Below are positions 34,509 to 45,894 of a stretch of DNA of 64,000 nt, in pieces (the stretch's first letter is position 1; every line of letters begins with the position of its first letter). The notes beneath the pieces were generated by a model. That model was not told where the DNA came from and did not search any database. It was given only the letters and a program-made list of their open reading frames with translations. Source of the DNA: Cristatella mucedo (taxonomy: Eukaryota > Bryozoa > Phylactolaemata > Cristatellidae); NCBI GenBank assembly GCA_009760855.2, contig WPIO01000014.1, positions 5,500,001-5,564,000 on the forward strand, read 5' to 3'. A program made the position numbers and the translations under genes.

Positions 34509-34750
34509 TGTAAGCTGACACTCTGACATCAAGTACAGATGGTAAACAAGCGACGGAATGCAGACACTGAGGGGGCTTCAACACTGGTGTAATTCGTCAG
34601 GTATTCTCCGCTAGGTCCTGCTTTCCACTGTCTGCTACGGTCCAGGGAGTGACTCAACCTCATAAAACCATTTCCCAATATACCGACATGGCATATAAAC
34701 CAGCGGCCATCAACGCCAGCGGTCTATAGCAAGGCAATAAAACAAATACA
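34509..34750 (-). repeat. 3' LTR of the Gag-only element
   Basis: 242 bases, TG...CA ends on the minus strand. Reading the plus strand it matches the solo LTR at 53293 from TGTAAGCTGAC through ATAAAACAA. Confidence 0.82.
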
Positions 34751-35399
34751 TTCCCCTTTGATCTCAAGATCACAACTCTTATCAGTTATACACTCATGAT
34801 CAAAGCATCACACGGCATCCACTCAAGGAAAAAATCACTTGCCAACACAACAGCACAGTAACAGTCCATAAATCACCAATAACATAACCACTGCTTGAAC
34901 GGACTCTTATGCCCGTGATCTCAAGATCCAATCCCAGCAGCAATATTAAATGCTGTCCTTACAAGCAGGCTACCTCACAGCCGCTCCAAGGAGACACGCT
35001 GGAGCACGATATTTAGCAACTATCAGGCTGCTTAAGCCATTAGCCTCTTCGCACCAGTTGGGTATTGCTACTATTCTTTTCCCATAGATAGGGGTTAGGT
35101 CCGTTTCTCCTTCCTCTGCCACATGCCGCTTGGTAAGTGCCTCGCCCGCCTTTTTAGGTGACGCGTGGCACACTTCAATCTACGCCACTTCGCTCACTGT
35201 CAACGTCTTCTATGGAGCCATCAACGCCGACTCGCTGGCCGCAGGCGATGTCTTGCTCTCCACCGGTGCCTCCCAGGCTTCCGCCATGTCTCTGGCAGCT
35301 CCGCCACGTCTCTGGCCGAAGCCGCCGCATCTCTGGCGAACGGCGTCACCACTCTGTGTCAGCCACCTTTGTGGATGCTGCCACCCCTCTCTGTCCTCC

Positions 35400-35460
35400 G
35401 CCGACTCTCCAGCGTGCGCCGACTCTCCAGCGTGCGCCGACTCTCCAGCATGAGCCGCCT
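35400..35460. repeat. 18-bp tandem repeat
   Basis: Three copies of CGACTCTCCAGCGTGCGC inside the LTR element, just 3' of its gag. Confidence 0.9.
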
Positions 35461-35590
35461 CTCCAACGGACACTGCCATCTCTCAGCCGGATGCTGCCGC
35501 CTTTCTGCCCGAGGCTGCTGCCTCTCTGCCGGACGCCTCAGTCTCGCTTGTGGACGACGCCTTCACTGGCTCTGCCGCCGCTTCTGCAGG

Positions 35591-35974
35591 CTATACCGTC
35601 GGATCTATGGGCTCCTCCGACGTCTCTGTGGCCGTCGCTCGACACATAGCTGGTGATTGCTGCTGCTGCTTCCGGTCGTTCCTGTCTGCCTTCTCGATAC
35701 GACCAGCGATTACCATGCCCGAGTGCAGCAGCCGCGCTTTTGCTTTACCGGCCAGGCTGGCCAGCGATTTTACCAAAGCCTCACGACGCAGCAGGTAGTT
35801 ATCCTTAATCATCTTTGGCATGTACGAGTACACATTGAAGGCGCATCCTTCCAGGAAGAGGTGCAGATACTTGTGCCGTACTGATGGATGGACACCGTAC
35901 AGTTCGAGCCACCGCTCCCAATCCACCAGCCAACTTGCCAGATCATCGCTGACTTGAAAATGCTCAAGCAGCAT
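35591..35974 (-). CDS. Gag-like protein of the LTR element
   Basis: A 127-codon frame starts about 40 bases after the 5' LTR. MLLEHFQVSDDLASWLVDWE, then WLELYGVHPSVRHKYLHLFL and EGCAFNVYSYMP parallel the first capsid helices of the Gag at 23978 (FDGSGDFAEWLNRLE; LPLFLTRVAYAVYD). It is short for a Gag, ending in a Thr/Glu-rich tail without the second capsid half or zinc knuckle. It is either a truncated relic or a minimal structural protein, and a functional role cannot be shown. Confidence 0.6.
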   Translation of the reverse strand: MLLEHFQVSDDLASWLVDWERWLELYGVHPSVRHKYLHLFLEGCAFNVYSYMPKMIKDNYLLRREALVKSLASLAGKAKARLLHSGMVIAGRIEKADRNDRKQQQQSPAMCRATATETSEEPIDPTV

Positions 35975-36015
35975 TGCTGTAGGCTATTGCCACTGTTGAA
36001 ATTGCCGAAACAGAT

Positions 36016-36138
36016 TGTAAGCTGACGCTCTGGCAGCAAGAACGTGACGGGTACACAAGCGACAAAATGTAGACGCTGAGGGAGGGCTTCAACCCTCGTG
36101 TATTCGATCAACGCGATAAACACAAGAATACAATCACA
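36016..36138 (-). repeat. 5' LTR of the Gag-only element (shortened)
   Basis: On the plus strand it starts TGTAAGCTGACGCTCTGG like the other LTRs and ends ...CAATCACA before GTGAG. About 120 bases of the middle are missing compared with 34509-34750. Confidence 0.75.
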
Positions 36139-36265
36139 GTGAGCATCCTTTATTGCAGTGCAGCGGGCGATTCTTTATTGGCCGCTCCGAGCAGTGGTTA
36201 CAGTCCCTATGGCTATTCTGCCGCTATACGAATGGGGCCGTAGAATTCAGCTAACCTTTTAATAT
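36139..36265 (+). mobile_element. SINE-A copy 8, right half
   Basis: It continues the SINE-A body after the LTR element: GTGAGCATCCTTTATTGCAG, GCGATTCTTTATTGGCCGC, and tail TCTGCCGCTATACGAATGGG to TTCAGCTAACC. Confidence 0.7.
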
Positions 36266-37849
36266 ACGCCAAAGCTCGCGAGCGCACGCTCAACGATATG
36301 GCGCCCTGGAGTTCGAAAGTGCCGTGCGCCGAGTGCTTCGATTGCCGTCACGATTCTTTCTCGAGCTGGAAACAGTCGCCAAGTTTTCAACTTGTTTACT
36401 CTCCCCTTCTGCGCTCGGCAGCCCTTCAGCGACAGACGCGGCTGCAGATATTTATTTTAGACGCGTGTGGAGTGACGTGGCCCACACGAGAGGTTCGAGC
36501 GGCGGACTAGGGCGAGCGCTCTGGATCGAGCATTGTCGCCCTGCCAGTTACAGTTCGGAACCGTCTGACGCGTCCCAATGATTGGCTGCCGCCTCCTAAT
36601 CATTTGCTGCCGCCGCCTTCCGAACAAAAACAACTCACTGGCAACTCGATAGATAGGAGGCCGCTTAGGGTAGCTAGATCGGTCGCGCATTTGAACGCGC
36701 GACATGGATCGGCTCGGCGGCGAAAACGAAGACCCGCTAATCTGCGGCCGGCTGCAGTCGGCCGAAGACGGCCGTACAACAGCACATTCGGTCGCCATAG
36801 GTACAGGCGTGCACGCTCGCCCGAACGAGTGGACCCCCTCGATCGACTGTCAATTGCAGCGGGATATAACCTATACTTGTTGCAGGATACTTAAAAGCAG
36901 AAGTGGATGAAGACAACCTGAAAGGAACAGGCACAGCCGCGAATAGGAGACGAGACAGCGTCATTGCGTAAGCATAGTGGAGGTGAGTTCCGAAGTACTG
37001 GCGCAGAAAAACAAGAGAATATGGGCGAAGCCTCCGAGCGAATGAAGCAACCAGCTACTGTCCCGTGGACACGGGGTACGCGAGGGACCTGGCGCTGCTA
37101 CAGCACTTAATTGATAAGCTTTCTCAGGAGGAGCTAGCGCGCGCGGTGGCCTTTACAGGGCGACGGAGCGAGAGTGTCCGTCGTAGCGGGTACTCGACCG
37201 CCGAAATGGCACCGCCACAACTGCTCAGCAATGGGGACACGTGCAGCAGTTACATTCCGTCAGATAGAAGCATTGACCATTGCGGCAGTGATTCTCACGT
37301 GCCTCAGGCTTCAGGCGGGTTGCCTTTACCACAGGGGAGGGCGCTGATGGTGTCGATCAAACCACAAACCTCCTTGTTCAGAATCTGGTGTAGAACCATC
37401 AACCGGGATCGCTGGAGAGCGGCAAGTGCTTAGGGTGGTTCGCGTCGGCGGCAACGAGGCCAAGTATCTAGTATCTAGTGCTACCAATAAAGCAATCCAT
37501 TAATCTAAGTGAACCGAGATCGTCGAGGTATCGCCAACCGCCAGCGCTGACATATATCTATGAATAGCAACGTGTACCCTGCTACGGCCACTATGCACAT
37601 AGCAAGAAAAATGACAGCATTATGATTTTTTTTGGTGTTAATTAATAGCAAAGCTTATTCAAACTAGCAAGAAATCGTGCGAAAACACGAGAATTATTAT
37701 GAGAACTATCATAATTGGATTTGGATTTCCTTCGAAAATGGAAATTCGCAGACATTCCTGGGCTTTTCTTCCAATCACTTTCAGTCACTTTTCAGACCAG
37801 TTTTTGAACGGGAACTAATGCTTACCTTGTAATTATTATTTTTACCACC
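36266..37849. other. Unassigned, partly CpG-rich
   Basis: GC-rich from about 36290 to 37430. Open frames at 36704-36910 (MDRLGGENEDPLICGRLQSA) and about 37068-37433 look protein-like at their start but match nothing I know. AT-rich from 37600. No firm call. Confidence 0.35.
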
Positions 37850-37990
37850 ACCTTAATAATAATTATTATAATTATAGTACATTTTAAAGCGCCATTAGAG
37901 AACTTTGTCTCTTTCTAGGCACTTAACATTTGCTGCAACGTAAGCATGGTCGAACGGTTAATGGTAGCGAGGTGGCAAGAGTAACTGGTA
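37850..37990 (-). mobile_element. LINE-A 3' tail
   Basis: The complement of a TTA tail is followed by AGCGCCATTAGAGAACTTTG and TCTCTTTCTAGGCACTTAAC, then ACATTTGCTGCAACGTAAGC. Confidence 0.8.
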
Positions 37991-39311
37991 ACCTGGTAAC
38001 TGGTAACAAGTGTAAGCTGTTTAAAGCTTGTCTGTTCGTTGCGTGACCGTAGCGCGTAAGAAATTACGGGCCTATGGACATCTAAACGCTTATCTCTTCG
38101 GGCTTCTGGGTCTGCCACGTAGGCGGCTAGTAACCTGCATATTAGTTATGGTCGTGCGTACCTATTATTGCTTCGTTATTCTAGTTCAAATGCACTCATA
38201 TATGTTATTGCTGTTGCTAAGATCCTTGAATTATCCATTAGCAAAAGAAAAGGGCCCGGAGCCACTGCGTGGGCCGCGAGCTGAGTAGCCGCTGGTTTGG
38301 TATTCCTAGAATGGTCTCAAACCCCTCAGCGACTTCTCCCTCATGCGTTACTGTTCATCTTTCTAACTTAGTGGTCAGCAAGGCCTAGTATAACTCTGGC
38401 GGCCCAACTTAATGATTTTCCTTGGAATCCTCGCTCAATGCGCAATGAACCACTAGTAATAAGCGACCTCATTTCTGAAAAAGGTCTCGACCTGCTCGCC
38501 TTGACTGAAACTTGGCTAAAATAGGTAAGTTGCCCAAAAGTTAAAAGACCGACGGTAGCAGCAGTCTATCGCACACCAGGTAACAAGTCCTCCTTTATCT
38601 CACAATTCTCCGATCTCATTTCGATTCTGTGTGCAATAAATCGATCTTCCCTCGTTATGGGTGATTTCACCGTTCATTTTGATAAGTCATCTGACGCCTT
38701 CAGCACTGAATTTCGTGCACTGAATGACTCAATGTCTCTTGTGGCTCATGTGCATGGCCCTACTCACATTAATGGTCACACACTCGACCAAGTTTTCTCA
38801 TACAACTGCACTTTGTCATCACAAATTATTCCCAAATTCTGCTTATTTGACCAGATGTAGATCTCATTCAGTCTACAATGTATTCCCTCATCTTCCTCGT
38901 CTAAAATCACCCGTGAATCGCAAAACCTCAAGACCTTTGACGTCGACGCTGTCTGTGCGAGAATATGTGATTCGCTTCTGCTTCTCAAACCCCCTTCGAC
39001 CTGTCATGATTGGTAGATTGTAACAACATGACACTAGCTGACTAGCTCGACGAGTTCACACCTCTGACTAAGCGCGTTGTGCGCCCTCACCCAGACGGCC
39101 TATGGTTTATCACGGACATTAAACTAGCTAGGTCTACCAAGCGCAAGCTTGAAAAAGCATACACAAGATCAGGACTGACTGTCCATCTGTAGGTATACGA
39201 GAACTACTGTAGATTGTACCAATCGATTCCAGCAAGTCTAGCTTCTATAAAAAAAAAGAATGGTTGATTCACAGTTGGACACTCCAAAAACGCTTATGTC
39301 GACGATCAACC

Positions 39312-39484
39312 GTGCTGGCACACTAGGTAAGGCGGTTGGTTTTGACGACCTTGGTCCCGAGGTCATAGGTTGGAATTCTGCAGTGGGCGATCCTTTATCG
39401 CCGCTGCAAGCGGTGGTGATAGCCGTAGAGGCTCTTCTGTCACTATGCAAAAGATGCTGTTCAATCAGCTAGTATTTTTTCATT
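39312..39484 (+). mobile_element. SINE-A copy 9, inside LINE-A
   Basis: Complete: GGCACACTAGGTAAGGCGG, GACCTTGGTCCCGAGGTC, GCAGTGGGCGATCCTTTATC, and tail GATGCTGTTCAATCAGCTAG. It is flanked by ATCAACC on both sides (39305-39311 and 39485-39491), a target repeat cut from the LINE-A sequence. Confidence 0.92.
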
Positions 39485-39812
39485 ATCAACCATCTCCTTA
39501 GCCGCTCTCAAGTTTGCTCCTTACCTAGTGATCCGTGTGACGATCTAGCTGATCGCTTCTCTAGCTTCTTTTTCAACAAGAGAGACAAGATCAGGAAGTC
39601 CATACCTAAGATGGCAGCATCCCCCGGAATCATGTCCCTCAGTTCCATGCAGCACGTCAATTTCTAAATTGATGGAGGCCACTAATGACCTTGTCCTTTA
39701 AAAAGAAACTAAAAATGCATTTATTTATCACAGTATTTAGTTGGTCCCTGTTATTCGTCCATTATGTGTTTATGCGTGCTGACACTGTGCATACTGCCAC
39801 TAAACACACCTC

Positions 39813-40236
39813 TGTATGTCTGTCTGTCTCTCCGTCTGTAACTCCACAAAGTCATAAAGACCATGTGGGTGTTACGCAGGAGAGTTTTGTATAGCGCACT
39901 CACAGCCGAAGCGGCTTTCGGTATGCATTCGGTATCCAACAAACTTCGTCTCACGTAACAAAGAGAAAGTGGGAAGCATTGCAGAGTCAAGAGAGCAGTG
40001 GAGGTAGTGAGTAGCATGGAAGTAGCAGCTCAGAACCGCTGAAAAGGATGAGCCATAGTCGGCAGCAGGAGAGTAGTTATCGTCGCGTAAGAATTGTGGA
40101 AGTGAGTTCTACAGGATCTGTAGAGCTAAAGCTTCTGTCTCCAACGGTCTTTAAGCGGAGGAGTGTAACAGCTAATTTATTGTCCACACAGGACCCGAGG
40201 GCGCGCGAAGAGGCTGGAACTGGTGCAGCAGTTCAG
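39813..40236 (-). mobile_element. LINE-B copy 3, inside the LINE-A 3' UTR
   Basis: It holds the LINE-B 3' UTR and C-terminal codons on the minus strand. Left: CTCCGTCTGTAACTCCACAA. Right: GAACTGGTGCAGCAGTTCAG. LINE-A 3' UTR resumes immediately (TAGCATGCTGACCATGTGAC). Confidence 0.88.
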
Positions 40237-40395
40237 TAGCATGCTGACCATGTGACCCACCCGTAACCTTGTTAATCTTATTATTTATCGAGCATGCTAC
40301 GGCTAACTATTTGACCCTGCTTCCTTTGCAGCAAATGTAAAGTAACTGGAAAGAGGTTGAGTTTTTCTGGCGGCGCTCTATCAAATGTGTTATTA

Positions 40396-41222
40396 TTACT
40401 ATAATATGGTTAGAGGTGACGTGCACAGGGTCAGCATGCAAATATGAACCATTTTATCGAGCTTCATTTGTAGCAAATGTAAAGTGCCTAGAAAGATTGA
40501 GTTCTCTGAGGGTGCTATATCAAATGCATTGTTATTATTAATACTATTGTTATGGTTAGTGGAATTATGCAGGGTGTCAGCACAAAAATCACACAAAGGA
40601 CGAATTACAGGGACCCATTAAATGCTGCAGTAAAAAGACGCTTTTTAGTTTCTTTTTAAATGTCGTCAGATCAGCAGAATTTGGAAATAATTGATGATGA
40701 CAGCGTGCAGCTGTAGGAGAAAATATGGTCGAGTGTGCGACCCTTGATGTGAATAAGGTCATGCACACGAGCGACAAAAGAGAATGAGCCAGTCAGTACA
40801 CGAGATTCGGTGCTGGAGATGTCAGATAAGTTATCAAACGAATGTAAAATTACCCTTAAATAGGGTAGATTGATTTCTTGCACATAGAATCGAAATCAGA
40901 GAAATCGCAGGGGGTGATAGACTACTGCCATTACTGGCAGCTTGTGTCGGATGAACTCAAAAGAATAGATTTGTAATTAAATAATGATAATAATAATAAT
41001 AATAAATTGCAATAGTACTTCTTAGAGCGGACTGCAAACGGCTTGAAATTAAAGGATGAGCGTGTGATAACGATGACTCCGCTGCCAGTCTTGATTGATC
41101 TAGGAGTATGAAAGAAGGAGAAGCCTGTTGGGGTTGCGTCGTTAGTAGTCTGGCAGTTAAACAATTTCAGCCAGGTCTCGGTCAATGCGAGCAGTTCCAA
41201 TTCATTCTCAGTAGTCACGTCA
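40396..41222 (-). pseudogene. LINE-A copy with internal deletion, opposite to its neighbour
   Basis: From right to left: endonuclease start (LELLALTETWL, TPTGFSFFHTPRSIKTGSG), more endonuclease (SFVARVHDLIHIKGRTLDHI), then a direct jump near 40680 to ADLTTFKKKLK and the 3' UTR. The RT is absent. An extra tail-only insertion lies at 40446-40550. An AAT-repeat block (40984-41003) interrupts the endonuclease. Confidence 0.8.
40446..40550 (+). mobile_element. Tail-only LINE-A insertion (about 105 bp)
   Basis: GCAAATGTAAAGTGCCTAGA, AAGATTGAGTTCTCTGAGGG, TGCTATATCAAATGCATT and a TTA tail stand alone in plus orientation inside the minus-strand LINE-A 3' UTR, which resumes at ATGGTTAGTGG. Confidence 0.78.
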
Positions 41223-41399
41223 CATCATATTGGAGTTTATTGCACATTTACCTTGAAGTGAGATAAGGAGAACGTTAAACACTTGTCTTGAATAAGTTTG
41301 ACACTTTTCATTATCTCCACTTTCGAGCACTATGTTTTAGTCTTATCACTTCCCGCACCTCAAGGTGTGCTTAAATGCACTTCTGATTTTTGGGTTGAA

Positions 41400-41530
41400 T
41401 GTGTGTTCTTAGTCGTGTGGTTCGAGACCTTCAGCAGGTAATCCTTTACTAGCCGCAACAAGCCTGGACGATTATTGCAAAGGCTTTCCCACCGCTGTAT
41501 AAATGAGGCCATCGGATCAGCTCTTTTTTC
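41400..41530 (+). mobile_element. SINE-A copy 10, partial
   Basis: B box TGGTTCGAGACC, CAGCAGGTAATCCTTTACTA, and tail TATAAATGAGGCCATCGGAT. The head upstream of the B box is unclear. Confidence 0.7.
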
Positions 41531-42874
41531 CGATTTCAACTTTGTAAACTTGGAGCAACTTTACAAATGAAGGAAACTGTTATTTGTATACGGCCGTGCC
41601 CTTCAAGTGGAGCTACCTTTGTCAGTAATGGCAAGGCTTTTGACTGCAATCTGGATCTTGGGATGTTTTCTGGCCACTTCTACATTACGTATAATCTTAT
41701 TACGAGGATTCTGCCTACAGCGTATCGATAGGCCGTAATGATCAAGCGCTTAGAACGAGTAGACGCCGAAGCCTCCAGTGTCAGCTGACGCGTACTCGAT
41801 GACGAATGAAACCGAAAAAGCTCACGTGCACCTCCAGCGTTCAAAGACAGCGAGCTCGCAGTTCGACGGGGCATGCTTCCGCCCGTCGCGATTGCCGTCG
41901 GCTATTAGGAAATAAAAACAGCCCGAGTTTCGCTGCTGCTGCTGCGCCGCCGCCGCCGAGAGGCCGGTGCTCCGCCAAAGGTGACGGCGAGCGCCGACAC
42001 GGCAGCCGAGCGCAGCCGCGTACAGCAAGCCGGTCCAACGAGCGATTGGCGGTCCACGAGTCGAGCGTCGAACGTGCTTCGCTGGAAGCGAGCAGACGTC
42101 GTTCGAGAGGACCTCGCTCAGCGACGAGTTGGGTCCCCGGTCGAGCCTTCCAGGCAGCAACGTTCGGTCACTTGAGTGCACTTGTGCGAGTTTCGCGCTC
42201 GGCTGCGCTTCGAGCTTCCGGCGGACGGAAAGAGGCCCGGCGAAGCGGGGCGATTAATTTCGCCGGCGAGCGACTTCGACGCGAAGGCCGAGACCTGGGG
42301 GGAGAAAGCCTGCCGGCAGCGCGAGCGTGCGCTCGGTAAGCCGGAGCTCGCGATTTGGAAGAAACTCGTCCGTCTGCCCGTGTGCACACGTGTCTGTCTG
42401 TAAGCGCTCGTGCGCGCTTCGTTGTGCTTGTGTCTTTAGCACGTTGCTCCCCCCCCAAAGTGCAGCAGATCCGTATGCATAGTGACGATAGTAGCTTCGC
42501 TGCAAACAGCTACCCGCTATCTCTTGCAAGCGAATCGAGATAACTCGAATGGCGATCCACTCGGGGCGATCTGAAGAGCCAAGATGGCCGGTCGGATACG
42601 AAGACTCTTCAGCAGCTACCAGTGCGGCACCCCAAGCATTCTATTAATCGCGTAACCGTCGCAGCCGCTTAGTGACCGCCGTGAGACCTTCGCTCTCTTG
42701 CAGATATAATCACCAAGCACAGTCCAGGCTTTCATTTCTAGGCAGACAAGACACAGCCTTACCTGTTCTGTTATTCCTTCTTGCTTTCCGGCACCTCAAG
42801 CTCTTTCTCAACTCAGTCGCAGCTTTAACTACAGACATCGACACTCGGACAGCAGTTGAATTCCACAAATCAAA
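41531..42874. other. Unassigned, with a CpG island at about 41840-42400
   Basis: The central 560 bases are GC- and CpG-rich with many open frames but no domain. It may be a promoter. The flanks hold nothing recognised. Confidence 0.4.
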
Positions 42875-43800
42875 TTGATCGGCGATAAAAACAACCTTAT
42901 AGTTATGGGAGAACATAGAGTCCCTCAGAAACTAGAAAGACGAGCTCTCAAAATCAGCTCGGCAAGCATATCCCCTGTAGCCTCAGCATGGAATCTATAT
43001 GTATTGTTCCAAAATGACCTTTCACTAGACGACTACACCAGATCCACAGTCAAGCGTGCCTCCTCTCAGCTACGGAGCACTGCACAAGTCGGGCCTGCTT
43101 AAATAAGGGCGCCGCAGCCAAGTTGGTTTGTGCATTCGTTACATCCCGTTCTCGATTCCGTAGCTCACGTCTTCTCCAGGTCTACAGCTGGTGCAGATCT
43201 TGGCAGCCAGGCATGTCCATGCTGACCGTCGCAACTGCCAAATTATATCAGCTCTCACCGATCGCACTGTCCCCACCAAGAAGTGTATCGACTTCAAGGT
43301 CCTGTCACTGGGTCGTAGCCCAAGGGTAGCGTGTTGCCACGTCACGACTCAGATCGCGAGATCGCGGGCTCGAGACCCGCAGCAGGCAATCCAATATTGC
43401 TCACTATATGTGGTGGGGATAGTCGCGACGAATCTTCTGTTGCTATGTAAATAAGGCTGATTGATCATCCGAACTTTTTCCTTTACTTACTTTAGGTCCC
43501 CACATTCACTTGCTCTGGTCTAGCTATCTGAAATGCTTCCTCCTCAGCTCAGGCTTCCCATCGTGCCCATTCTCTCCGAGAGCTTCCCATCCACTCTTCG
43601 GACTCGTGTCACCTAGTTGGGCTTCTCGCCAACATAAAATCTATTGGAGATAGTGCGTTCGGCTGCGGTACATCAAAAAACCTGGAGCGTGCTACCGACT
43701 GGCACCACGGCATCTTCTGTTGTGAAGACATTTTGAAAGCCACTAAAACCCCATCTCCTCCTCACAGCATTTTGTCCGTCCGTGTATTTTTATTGCTCAC
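42875..43800 (+). pseudogene. Old LINE-A-like RT C-terminus, split by a SINE-A
   Basis: IGDKNNLIVMGE and KISSASISPVASAWNLYVLF, then NDLSLDD, follow the LINE-A protein after the YADD region. Several stops follow. After the SINE (43308-43475) the match resumes at TTTAGGTCCCCACATTCACT and fades near 43790. More diverged than the other copies. Confidence 0.75.
43308..43475 (+). mobile_element. SINE-A copy 11, inside LINE-A
   Basis: GGGTCGTAGCCCAAGGGTAG, GCGGGCTCGAGACCCGCAG, CAGGCAATCCAATATTGCTC, and tail TAAGGCTGATTGATCATCC. It belongs to the 'CAGGCAATCC' subfamily with the copy at 9672. Confidence 0.85.
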
Positions 43801-45894
43801 CCCATATCAGAGCTAAATCTACAGTAGACCTCGGTTGCCCTCGGCAGTGTGCTTTTTCCCAAGCCGGCGACTATTTACCCCCCCCCCCCCCACGTCACGA
43901 TACCCGTCTGTTGAAGGCCTCCTACCCCAAGGTATGTCTATGCGAATCTACTCCCAAGAGACATGCAGCGTCCGGCGCTGCTTGGCTAGTCCAGTCTCAG
44001 CGCGAATGTGGCAACGGGAGCGGGCACCCTACCAAGCGTACGTGCGCTGCTGGTAAGGCCACTGCTAGTAACGTCGTACCTGCAGGAAAAACAATCATCA
44101 ACTCCAACCGGCCACGCCTTCGCATGCTAAGTCTTTCTCCAACTCGTAAAGTTTAGACCGTCGGCTTAGGCGCATCGGGCGACAGTGTAGCGCGTGAATG
44201 AATCGCGGCCTGCCGCTCCGCCCAATACGAGCGCCTGGCTCGGCGGGGGGGGGGGGGCCGTCGATGCAAAGTCAGCTCCGACTGCACAGCCCTCCACGGC
44301 TGCTGTCGCCCCCACCCGTGGTAACGTATGGCTGCCCGTGGGCCCGGTCCGTATTCACCTGAACGCGTAACTGTGAGCGACCGTCTCATAAAGAGACCGC
44401 CTTGGCGCTGAAAATCTGCTAGAAGTTGCAAGTAGTATGCAGAACCAATGCTCGCTCAAATCAGCAGAGCATCTGCTTGCAGCTTGGAGCTTCTCGAGGC
44501 TCTGTAACCGGTAGCTGCAACAGTCTAAGGCATAAACGAAAAGCCAAGACCTGTCGACGCTCCTTCGCAAGTGCTTCATTAGCGGACACATTCGATGCCG
44601 AATCGTCCGCTCTCGCGACCGGAAACATCAGCCCCTCAAACCCCCCCCCCCCCCCCGCGGTCCGAACATCCGGGCCCTTAGGGCAGAAACGTCGGGCAGC
44701 GTTCGGAGCCGAACGTCGGAAGCGGAAGCAGAAGCGCGCCTCGGGCGGACGCGTGCGGTGCCGAAATTACAGAGGCGTAAACGTCCGAAAGGCTGAAGCA
44801 TCCGAGGCCGAAACGTGCGAGTGGGCGGACGCGTCCGGTGCGCATTGTCCGAGACCGAGTCGCCTACGCTCCGGCGAAGGGAAGGGGCTCGCGGCCCGCC
44901 CCCCCCCCCCCGAGACAGTCGCGCCGACCCACTCCCACTCCCCCCCCCCCCAGCGTGCATAAGAGCTTGGCGTGTGAAAAGCCTCATAGCCCTCGAAAGA
45001 AGCGGGGAGGGAGGGCGCCTCGTGCTCGCGCTCGTGCAACGAGTACTTACGTTTTACTGGGGCCGATTAACTCAGAGTGGCATTACCGGCGGACCGAGGC
45101 GCACAGGTGTTGTTCGTCGCGAACTCCGCGCCATTGGCCAACTTAGCTAAGTACGAAGATCAACAAACGCCAGGTCAGACTATCAGCGGCGGTGATACAC
45201 TCAAACGCACACACGCATGCACCTCGCCGGCTCGCGATAAGTGGCTCGTAGATTTCGGCCCGGTGAGAACGGTGCGGAGGAGGCGGCGGCGGCGGCGGCA
45301 GACGCTCGAGCAGAGAGCTTCTGCCCGAAGGCTTCGCTATGGCCGCTTGCCGATTTTACAGGCGCCCCGGCGACGCAAATTTCTTCTCGGTCTACTCATA
45401 AGGAACGGTTAGTCACTCGGTGGTTTTCACCGCCGAACGACGTTAGACCGTTAATCCCCCGGGCGCGCTAGCAGCACTCTTTTTGTCTCCTATCTAGCAA
45501 GGGCAAAGGCCAACCGGCGAGGCCTACCGCCCACCGACCGGAAGAGGGGAGCTCGGCTCGAGGGTTCGGTCGGCGACAATGCCTCATCGGGGCCTCTACA
45601 AAAATATATTTATGGGGCAGAATATTGTATTTCTTGCTGTAACGATATAAATGTACTTATCCTTGGCTTTGAAATTTGACAATCCAATGACAACATTATT
45701 GTTCGTAGGCCTGTGCCAAACAGCAGAGTTTCGGTCTTCTCTTCAGTTTTCGCAAACGACAGAAGTGCGTCTCGCCATCCGACTCGAGCGAGTGCGCTGA
45801 GCTCATTGGCTGAGAGCTTTTGAGCTTGCAGGCGCGTACCAAAGGATACTACCACCATAGTTTGACGTGGCCGCAACCGCAAGCTGCTCCACTG
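43801..45894. other. Unassigned, with a CpG island at about 44560-45470
   Basis: GC-rich with poly-C or poly-G runs of 10-17 bases (near 43879, 44245, 44641, 44901, 44941) and a CGG run near 45283. Open frames up to 178 codons are low-complexity. A promoter is possible but there is no exon evidence. Confidence 0.4.

Larger units (their letters stand above)
34509..36138 (-). mobile_element. Gag-only Gypsy-like LTR retrotransposon
   Basis: On the minus strand the element runs from the 5' LTR (36138-36016) through gag to the 3' LTR (34750-34509). Both LTRs end in GTCAG...TTACA-type sequence. The 3' LTR begins TGTATTTG, preceded by a purine-rich tract AAAGGGGAA (34751-34759), a normal polypurine primer. 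GTGGG (34504-34508) and GTGAG (36139-36143) are a near-perfect 5-bp target repeat. The interior is only about 1.27 kb. It has a gag but no protease, RT or integrase, so the element depended on others. The 5' LTR is about half the length of the 3' LTR, from an internal deletion. Confidence 0.82.
38395..40395 (+). pseudogene. LINE-A copy with internal deletion, holding a SINE-A and a LINE-B
   Basis: It starts earlier in the endonuclease than the 18688 copy (NARSMRNEPLVISDLISEKG, LLALTETWLK). It continues through GDFTVHFDKSS and TLDQVFSYNC with several stops. At about 39690 the sequence jumps from the region before the RT directly to the C-terminal KKKLK...HLF segment, so the RT is missing. The 3' UTR is interrupted by LINE-B (39813-40236) and ends in GTTATTATTACT. 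Dead copy. Confidence 0.85.

Noticed and set aside
37065-37433. 122-codon frame resembling a retroelement Gag or a first exon
   Set aside because: No ATG at the start of the conserved-looking part, no motif and no flanking LTR recognised.
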